Source of the DNA: Hymenochaete sp. R1
Lineage: Eukaryota; Basidiomycota; Agaricomycetes; Hymenochaetales; Hymenochaetaceae
Direction of reading: 5' to 3'
NCBI GenBank assembly: GCA_019400425.1
Contig: JAFREE010000077.1
Coordinates: forward strand, 1 to 64,000
Length of the DNA: 64,000 nt
Below the pieces are notes generated by a model, which was not told the origin of the DNA, did not search any database, and saw only the letters and a list, made by a program, of their open reading frames with translations. Positions 54,725 through 64,000 of this stretch are shown here, in pieces (position 1 is the first letter of the stretch; each line of letters opens with the position of its first letter). The translations under genes were made by a program, and so were the position numbers.

Positions 54725-55533
54725 TGCGTTGTATGGTGACTTGACGACTCTGAGGTCAATCGGTCATGACTGCAGAGCGTGCCGTCTTTTGAGTGCCATC
54801 GATTCCGTTACAAACATGAATGAACGTGTAAAACACCTTTTAGAGCAGCGCATTAAATATAGCCTGATTCACTTCACAGACACGCACCAAGAAGCACCTC
54901 GGCATCGTTGCAGGTACATGTGCAGATCCGCAGGAGAAGAGGCACGGAGGGGCACCTTCATCGAGATTGGGTAAGCGAGAGCGAATGTACAGTACTGGTG
55001 GCCCAAAGGGGCAGAGCGTGTAAGGAATGGTAGCATCAACGACGGCGGCCTGACTTGAAGAGAGATCACGATGATGGAGACAGTTGAGGATGGATGTGAG
55101 AGATGCAGCTGCTGCCAGCGCCAGTGGCTACGCGTTCTCGCGGCCCGGGCATATATTCGCAGTCGACGCTCTCTCATCCCCCCTCTTTTTTTCATATCTA
55201 CGTACGGAATATCGCACGTTAACATCATGATATATGCTGGATGGTCAATCGATCATTGTACAGAAACCTGCCTTCGGGACTCATACAGATTTATAATGTG
55301 GATGTATCCTTTCTGGACCTCTCACGCTACTTGAATGCAGACTAGTAAATCAAAGCAAAGAAACGACGTGTGATGTTCTTGACTTAAATACTCAAGTTTT
55401 GCGATTCATTTCTTGGGCATAACGCGGAATACAGTATAAAATTGTGATCTAGTACATCAATTTTGACATCGAGAGCTCTGCCGCGAGACCATTGACTTCA
55501 GCTCGTTAGCTTTTTTTCCGCCAGCCGCCAGTA
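54725..55533. other. Promoter region of copy 6 and spacer
   Basis: The first 150 bp on the minus strand repeat the leader block found upstream of copies 2 and 4 (CGCACGCTCTG-like, AGTCATGACCGATTGACCTC, AAGTCACC). The remainder has no recognised gene. Confidence 0.5.
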
Positions 55534-57500
55534 TTAATCCCGCCAGCATCTATAGACAAATAAATCAAATACAAGCATATGGTCATCGACGAAACAACTC
55601 ACAGTATCTCGTATGAGTCATTGGCACGATGTTCAAATAGTTTGTAGGCATATAAAATACCTCCCTGAAATATGATTAGTGTTTATCATTTTGACGAAAG
55701 AAGCGCACATACTAAATGTTCTGCAGTCATCCCTGGTACGCGGACTAGGACTCCCCTATCATCGTGCGTAGTGACAGCGTGATATAATGTCTTTCCACGC
55801 TCATTCCTGCCGCCAGAGACGGGTCTCCTCCCTGATGGCACGTAGCCTCCACTCGCCGGGACAAGCTCCATAAGGCTTGGATTGAACTTCAGGACCGAGT
55901 ATGAGTGACACGCGTGCTCATACCCATCCAGCGAGACGCGACACGGATCTTCCATCAAAGGCATGGCTTTACCCGGCAACAGGAGGTTATGCACCTTGCC
56001 GGAAGCAAAGTAAACTCGGGTTGAATCATTCGATTTGTGCAGCTCGCCTCTATCGGGAAGTATATCGAGTCCTTGACTGGGGTGGACATTGACGCGGAGG
56101 AAGGTCCCAAATGGATCGCTGCGAGCAGCGGCTTTCAAAGCCGGTAGGGTTCCGATAGGCAGCATAGACGTGAAAAGGCCGTTCGCCATCCCAAAATCAG
56201 CGGGTTGAGTTGAGGCCTCGTGAAAGAGAGAGAAGAGTCGTTCAATGAAGGAAACATTGGTATCGTCGAAGAAAGGTTTACAAAGGGAGCACAGCACCGA
56301 GTCCATCTGTGGACGGGCTGACGGCTTTTCTGCCCAACACTGTTGGCAAATACTCCATAAGCGATTGACTATGGGATTCGCCTCGAGCGTTCGCATTGAA
56401 TTTGGAAGAACAGGTAACTGTCGGTTTACAATCCTGTTCCATGCCATGGGATCACAGATCTTATTTCCGAAAGGATGTTCTTGTTGTAGAAGTGCCTGGG
56501 TAATATATGTTTAGGACGGAGCTACAGTTTACGTTTCAAATAGTGAAAGCTATCACTCACAACGATTGTCATTCCAAGTGCCCAGACATCAGCAGCCTTT
56601 GACTGCGGGAGAGGGTCATTACCAGGATTATATTTGACAAGTTCAGGTGCCATGTACTGGGCTGTGCCATGGACGACGTCTGCGGTGGGTCTACCTATTG
56701 CACAACTGCCAAGAACAATTCGACTAAAACCAAAATCTCCAATGACAGCCCTTCCTGAGTTTGTGACCATGATATTGTCCTAATATAGTAAATTAGGATG
56801 CAGTCTGAAGAGAAAGAGAACAGTCCACGTCTTACCGGTTTGATGTCTGAATGGGTGACGCCTTCGCTATGCAGGTATGCAAGGCCATGGGCAATATCGT
56901 CCACCTTGGAGATATGTGAGGCTTGGCTCCTGAAACGTGTGAATAGTTGTTTCACGACTTACCAGGTCCATGACTTGTGCGGGAGAAGATTTATTTTTTC
57001 TCACGTATGATAAAGCATTGCCATTTTCCATCCATTCGGACACGAGCACAGGATATTTGGTCTCCGGACAAAAGGAAAATCCCCCAAATGGTAAGATGTT
57101 AGGATGGCAAAGCTTGGACCACACGTATATTTCCTTTTCAAATGCCTAGTCACAAAATTTAGTAAGTAGGATTTCATATAAGGTCCTGTACAAAGCTGCG
57201 GCTTACATGATGGCATTCCTTTAGGATTAATCGGAGCACTTTTATAGCTACATCAGCATCCGTAGGGGGCTCCGGATCGCTGTGGATAACGAGGGACCCT
57301 TTAAATATATCGCCGCAGGCGCCAAAACTTTTGGCTCCTTGATACTTTCGGAGAAGATTTGGTGGGAGGTAGAGATGCTTGATGCTCAATAGCACATCGA
57401 CATCGATGTCAGCACCAACAAAAGACTCCAAGCTCTCATCAGAGAGATTGGTAGAGGAAGCAAGCGGGAGACTGAACTCGGAGGACGAGGCTGAAGACAT
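55534..57500 (-). CDS. Kinase-DM9 fusion protein, copy 7
   Basis: Seven exons on the minus strand: 57500-57207, 57145-56963, 56904-56836, 56779-56561, 56495-55713, 55664-55603, 55549-55534; 541 residues. The kinase residues are complete: SFGACGDIF in the glycine loop, VAIKVLRL, FEKEIYVWSKLCHPN, THSDIKPDN (HSD), GDFGFSR and MAPE. The DM9 part is more diverged: TFLRVNVHPSQGLDILPD, VYFASGKVHNLLLPGKA, CHSYSVLKFNPSLMELVPA, RRPVSGGRNERGKTLYHAV, VRVPGMTAEHL and SYEILCWRD. It lacks the FGEPP block of the others. Exon phases equal those of the remaining copies. Probably an active, cytoplasmic kinase; no signal or membrane segment is visible. Confidence 0.87.
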
Positions 57501-58164
57501 GTCGGTAGACGGAAGGGCGTGTCGCTAGGTAGTGATGAATACTGTCACTGCAAGGTTGATGTATCACTTTATATGCCAGATAAGAAAGAGAAAGAAAAAT
57601 ACTTGCTCAGCGCTTGGGACAATGAATCAAACCAACTCCACGAACATGCCTCAGATCCGAATGTTCTTCTTCAGTTGGTTAATATCATCTCGGTTGTAGG
57701 ACCGGATTGAGTCGTAACAAAAGGACGTTGAAGGTGTGTGCAAAAGAGAACGGAAGACGATAGGGCGCTTTCGTCAGATTATCCAACTAAGAACGGTAAT
57801 GAGGTAACTATATTTGGTGGATCCCGACGCGCATTCAATTTTTGATAAATTGGAAGGCGAAGTTACCGATGGTCAGCTGAAGCGTTGTCGGAGCGACATT
57901 CCGATCTATGAGCTTGACATTGCGGAAACACTATCGGTCTTTCTTTGAAGTACAAAGTTTCGTGTACCCAAAATCCGAGAGACGACGGCGCTTGAGGTCC
58001 TTGAGGACACAATGTGTTCACGTTGTCAGCCATGGCCCGCAAAACAGTTCGTTCTTCAATGCAATAGATCGTTAAATTTAGAATAGTACACATGCACAGT
58101 GCCCTGGAAACGAAAAGGAAACCGCAGATAACGACTGGTACAGGAGCCGCCCATCTTTGAAGGA
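57501..58164. other. Intergenic between copy 7 and right-arm DM9 gene
   Basis: Promoter of copy 7 and 3' flank of the next gene. No gene recognised; the open frames here are short and lack motifs. Confidence 0.5.
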
Positions 58165-59222
58165 TTAATCTTTCCAGCAGCTAGTGCAAATGCGAGTGAG
58201 CAAACGATCCCATGATCAAGGATACGGTCAACGTACAGGAGTTCGTACGACCCATAGATACGGATTTCCTCACCACTGAATGGAACTGCGGCACCACCCT
58301 GTATATCCAATGATCAGTCTTCAGTCATATCATAGAAAGGAAAAAGAGAAGCGTAAACGCGTACCAGATGTTTCGCTGCCTTGCCCGGGACACGAATATT
58401 GCCATTCACCACGCCAACAGCATGGTGAAGTTCGCCGGTCTTGTTCTTCTCATCTTCATAGCCCCCGAGAACGGGGCGTCTCCCAACTGGCACTTCACCA
58501 CCCCTCGTAGAAATAAGCTCCATCAAGTCCCTATCAAATCGCAATACGGAATAAGATTCACATGGGCGCTCCTCTCCACCGTACGAGATATGGCACATCG
58601 GGTCGCAAAAGACAGTTGCCTTGCCCGGAACGAGAGAGCCGTTGTATGAAGCTGTTGTGAAGTATACGGGTACATTTGGGTCTTCTTCAGTGCAAGGTGG
58701 CTCGCCGAACTCGCCATCGCTCTTAGCATGAGCGAACTTGAGCGCCTGTTCGCTGGAGGTAATGCGGAAACCTTCACCTGAGCCGACCTGGATGCGAAGG
58801 AACGTGCCAGACGGATCAACACGAGTCAACGCCTTGAGGAGAGAGTGAGAATCAGTGGAAGCAGCGATGGTTTTGACCGGAAGTGGCCAATACACATTCG
58901 GGACGGAGGGGACCATGCCACTGGGAACGACGGACTTGAGAGAATCTTCGGCGTTCTTGGAAATAGCGGAGAAGCCTGGGGGAATGGGGAAAGTCGATCC
59001 ATTCTCGGATCTGAGCGAGGGGTTCGCCATGATCTGTGGTTGCGCTGGAGGTTGATAGCCATAGTTCTGGGCGCCTGACTTGATAGGTTGGAATCCACCT
59101 TGCGAAAATGGCACTTGTTGTGGCTGGAGACCCGTTTGTGAGATAAGGTTCATGTCAGGCCGGAAACCACCCTGAGAAAAGGGAGCGGGTCTGAGTACTT
59201 CGGTAGGAACGTAGCCGTTCAT
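58165..59222 (-). CDS. Stand-alone DM9 protein, right arm
   Basis: Three exons on the minus strand: 59222-58365, 58298-58237, 58180-58165; 311 residues. The start MNGYVPTEVLRPAPFSQGGF resembles the second repeat of the left-arm protein (MNGYIPPEMFKQAG), and PFSQGGF(R/Q)P occurs twice. The Gln/Pro-rich N-terminus is shorter than in the left-arm gene. The linker YWPLPVKTI matches YWPLPNKFS there. DM9 blocks: TFLRIQVGSGEGFRITS, DGEFGEPPCTEEDPNVPVYF, TASYNGSLVPGKA, SYSVLRFDRDLMEL, RRPVLGGYEDEKNKTGELHH, NIRVPGKAAKHL and SYELLCWKD. No kinase and no signal peptide. It marks the outer end of the right arm and mirrors the gene at 25.0 kb. Confidence 0.87.
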
Positions 59223-60416
59223 TATAAAGGTTGGGAATTGGGGAGAAATGGATGGATTGAGGGGCTATAAAAGCAGCGGCGGGATAAGATATAGCAGTGC
59301 GAGGATTGGAGCTGGTTGACCGGACAATCGAGAACTTGTGTATCTTTTATACCCAGTCTGTGTGGCCTCGTTGGAGCGAGGATTGTGAAGCTAGAAACCC
59401 ATCCAACTTCAGATGTGGTCGAGAATTGGGCTAGGAACTCGTCCGACGTCGAGTCGGGACTTCGAGTACCTGGAAAAGTGATCGGCCTATCAACAAGCTC
59501 GGCTCCGGCAGACTCACTTCCGAAAAGGGAATGGCGAGGACCAACTTTCGGAGCAAACCGAGGCTGTTGGGAGCTCGTAAGTCACGAAAACGAATAGAAC
59601 AAGTTCGTGAATTCGACTTACTGGCATCTGATCATTCATCCTGAAATCTGTTACCACCAAATGATGAGTCCAATACTTTGTAAATTAACGAGTCCTCGTC
59701 TTGAGTAGTCGAAAAATTACGCAATGTAGGCAGTCGCTTCTTCAAAAGTGCCTTGAGCATTTGTCCACCTAAAGTCGTTGGGCGTCACTCAGGCGTTCTG
59801 GACAGCGTGCCTGCTCATCAACAAGGACGGTAGGGCCTGAGAGGAGCCAACTCGTCCGCAGCTCGCATTGACGGGGCCGCCGACGCTAGAGCGGGACCTA
59901 ATTCCGCAATGGACAAGAACGAGAGCAATGGTTGCTGTTCAGGCCTAGCCCCATCGGTACCTTGCAAGCGAGACGTCGGTCAAGGTTGCACTGTTTCGTG
60001 AAACCTGGTACTTTTCGCGCACGCTCGGTATTATGTTGTAGAGCCTTGCTCTGCGGTCACATTTTGTGGCAGCTTCTAGGCATTCATTCGATAGATGGCC
60101 CTCGGCGTGCATGGGAGAAAGGAACATAAACGAGTCTCAAGCGAGAAATTACGTAACATTGTAAGACGCCGGCGCCGGGAAAGTTGAACTTGAAAGCTAC
60201 AAGTTAGTTAAAGACGCGTCCGTATCACGTGTCAGACACGAGCGCGTTTTGGGTACGAGCACGGGCACGGGCGTCGAGTCTTTCATGAGTTCAACCACAA
60301 CCGCCTTTGTCATGAACATGAATTAAGCCCGTCGGCCATCTGAGCCATCTTGCCTTACAACTGCGACAAACTATAGACTGACCTCAAGCTCAACGTTTAA
60401 CGACTTACGACCGGTA
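59223..60416. other. Intergenic, divergent promoters of DM9 gene and CHK1
   Basis: 1.2 kb between divergently transcribed genes. Pyrimidine-rich stretches adjoin both start codons. No gene, repeat or RNA recognised. Confidence 0.5.
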
Positions 60417-62440
<2,024 letters not shown>

Positions 62441-63094
62441 GTAACCAGCACTGGTCTCAGCTGCACGAAGTAAACGTTTCCTGCCTTTCTATCTTCTGGA
62501 CTTTTCCCTTGTGACTTTTGCTTCTCTTTTCTCTTTTGCGATTGCCCTTTTTCATACGCTCTTGTTTATCACTGCACTTCTCAAAGTTTTCAAATTTAAA
62601 CTCACCGCATATTATCTTAGCTTGCACTAATATCATTCATCTGGCATTTCCTTCCCCCAATATTAGAGTTTCTGCGCATATCACTCGTTTACGTTCGCTG
62701 GTTATCGCGTCCTTGCGCCCTAATGACGCTCCACTTCGCGTCGCTAGATCGCATACAAGCCACAGCTTTTTTGTTATATTTTTCTCGGAGCAATGCTCAG
62801 ATCAACTTTTGACCCTTGCTCTGTCTTGAGATCCGTCTGTGCTTTCAACGATGCCCGAGTACATTACGGGAATTTAATGGTCAGTTCCTGTGTTTTTTTA
62901 TCAACATTCAGTGACCGCTGACTCGTGTTATTCACCAGCCGAATCGACATCATACCGTTAAGCATCGGCACTAATCCTCGCTAATGCTTCCTGTGGAGTC
63001 GAATATTCGCCGAGCGCTGCATGCGCAGTAAGCGTATTCCGTATGTTGCCCGCTTGAAAAATGAGCTCAAATAACTGACGGAAGCCGGATGAGC
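62441..63094. other. Intergenic, promoter of the secreted repeat protein
   Basis: T-rich region with no recognised gene. Open frames on either strand have no motifs. Confidence 0.5.
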
Positions 63095-63102
63095 TATAAA
63101 AA
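63095..63102 (+). promoter_or_regulatory. TATA box of the secreted repeat protein gene
   Basis: TATAAAAA about 150 bp before the ATG at 63246, followed by a CT-rich leader ending CATCAACCAACA. Such a clear TATA box and leader are usual for strongly expressed fungal genes. Confidence 0.65.
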
Positions 63103-63245
63103 CGAGCCCTTAGCTGGTCTCTGATTTCTTCATTCTGCGTCTCGTTTCGCTCTTTATTCCCTAACCCACCCACCCTCTCAACTTTAGGTGATCTTCGTGT
63201 TCACCCAATCCTCCCTTCCACTCTTTGATCTCACATCAACCAACA

Positions 63246-64000
63246 ATGCACTCTTTTAAATTCCTTGCGCTTGCCGCGCTTACGGCTTTTGCCTCTGCCG
63301 CACCCTTTGGCGGTCTCGTAGACGTTGAGCACAACAAGATTGACCCCAAGATCGATGCGGACGTCCTCTCCGCCCGTGGGCTGCCTGCACCAGGTGTCCC
63401 TGGAGGTAGCCTCGTTGACGTCTCAAACAACAGAATCGACCCGAAGATCGACGCCGATGTTCTTTCTGCCCGTGGCCTTCCCGTTCCTGGTGCGCCCTCT
63501 GCCGTTGAGGTGAAGCACAATGATATCTCCCCCAATGTCGACGCGGACGTTCTCTCAGCGCGCCAGCTCGTTGGTGTTGTTGGAAATGACATCTCTCCCG
63601 ACATTGACCTTGATATCCTTTCCTCACGCCAACTCGCCGATGTTGAGTGTAACGATATCTCCCCCGACGTTGATGCCGACGTGCTTTCTGCGCGCCAATT
63701 AGTCAAAGTCGCTCATAACGATATTTCTCCGGATGTTGACGCCGACGTTCTTTCTTCCCGTCAGCTTGTCAAAGTTGCCCACAACGATATCTCGCCTGAC
63801 GTAGACGCTGATGTGCTTTCTGCCCGTCAGCTCGCCGATGTTGAATGCAATGATGTTTCGCCTGACGTCGATGCTGACGTTCTTTCAGCACGCGACGGCG
63901 GCCTCAAATCCGTCCCCACGATTCTCGATGCCCTACTCACTGACCTCGGGAACGTCATTGATGAGTTGAATTCGATCACGACCGGGAACTGCACGAAAGA
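63246..64000 (+). CDS. Secreted tandem-repeat protein (3' end outside window)
   Basis: Open from ATG 63246 to the window end, at least 251 residues. Residues 1-18 (MHSFKFLALAALTAFASA) are a textbook signal peptide with cleavage before AP. Eight repeats follow, the later ones of 22 residues: core N-D-I-S-P-D-V-D-A-D-V-L-S-A-R-Q-L. The first two units are longer and carry GLPxPG inserts. Every unit ends in a single Arg (SAR or SSR). Two units have a Cys (ADVECND). After the repeats comes a helical segment (SVPTILDALLTDLGNVIDEL) with NCT as a possible glycosylation site. Asp spacing (DVDADV) suggests metal binding, and the Arg at each boundary suggests processing; both are inference. No known family recognised. 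Confidence 0.85.
   Translation, partial: MHSFKFLALAALTAFASAAPFGGLVDVEHNKIDPKIDADVLSARGLPAPGVPGGSLVDVSNNRIDPKIDADVLSARGLPVPGAPSAVEVKHNDISPNVDADVLSARQLVGVVGNDISPDIDLDILSSRQLADVECNDISPDVDADVLSARQLVKVAHNDISPDVDADVLSSRQLVKVAHNDISPDVDADVLSARQLADVECNDVSPDVDADVLSARDGGLKSVPTILDALLTDLGNVIDELNSITTGNCTK

Noticed and set aside
18299..59222. CRISPR-like, prophage or biosynthetic cluster interpretation
   Set aside because: No spaced short repeats, no phage genes and no synthase or tailoring enzymes; the genes are eukaryotic with introns.

Overview
The window is nuclear DNA of a filamentous fungus, most likely a mushroom-forming basidiomycete (Agaricomycetes). The signs are many short GT-AG introns (about 45-70 nt), pyrimidine-rich leaders, and typical basidiomycete families: a BTB protein, an F-box protein, a glutathione transferase with the usual split first exon, MED8, and old yellow enzyme. 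No species can be named from the sequence alone.

Left part (1-18 kb, mostly ordinary genome). A non-LTR retrotransposon on the minus strand is cut by the left edge; its ORF1 and the visible part of its ORF2 are open. Then follow a BTB-like protein, an unrecognised coiled-coil/low-complexity protein, a very long RING-H2 ubiquitin ligase in five exons, a tRNA-Ala(AGC), MED8, a glutathione S-transferase and a MYND zinc-finger protein with a GC-AG intron.

Middle part (18-59 kb, the unusual region). This is a cluster of genes joining a TKL-like protein kinase domain to a C-terminal pair of DM9-like (DUF3421) repeats. I count four apparently intact kinase-DM9 genes (18.3, 31.5, 37.1 and 55.5 kb), one intact-frame gene with a degenerate kinase (52.6 kb), one frameshifted copy (34.2 kb), one truncated kinase fragment (27.3 kb), two stand-alone DM9 genes with repetitive N-termini (25.0 and 58.2 kb), and two relics. 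All share intron positions, and the DM9 coding ends in a 62-nt exon plus a 16-nt exon. The catalytic loop is HSD or HLD, never HRD. The cluster looks like an inverted duplication: DM9, kinase, alpha/beta-hydrolase run rightward from 25 kb and leftward from 59 kb. Between the arms lie single-copy genes: calcineurin A, a low-complexity hypothetical protein, a broken old yellow enzyme gene and a 60-residue small protein. An F-box gene lies left of the arms, between the first kinase-DM9 gene and the left arm. Two copies of a 197-bp dispersed repeat are also present.

Right part (59-64 kb). A Chk1 checkpoint kinase is followed by a secreted protein made of about eight repeats of a 22-residue motif, running off the right edge.

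Working model (inference): the kinase-DM9 proteins are intracellular receptor-like kinases in which a putative carbohydrate-binding DM9 module is tied to a non-RD kinase. The family diversifies by tandem and inverted duplication, conversion and swapping of halves. Exon joins were placed by eye from splice consensus, reading-frame arithmetic and comparison of paralogues.
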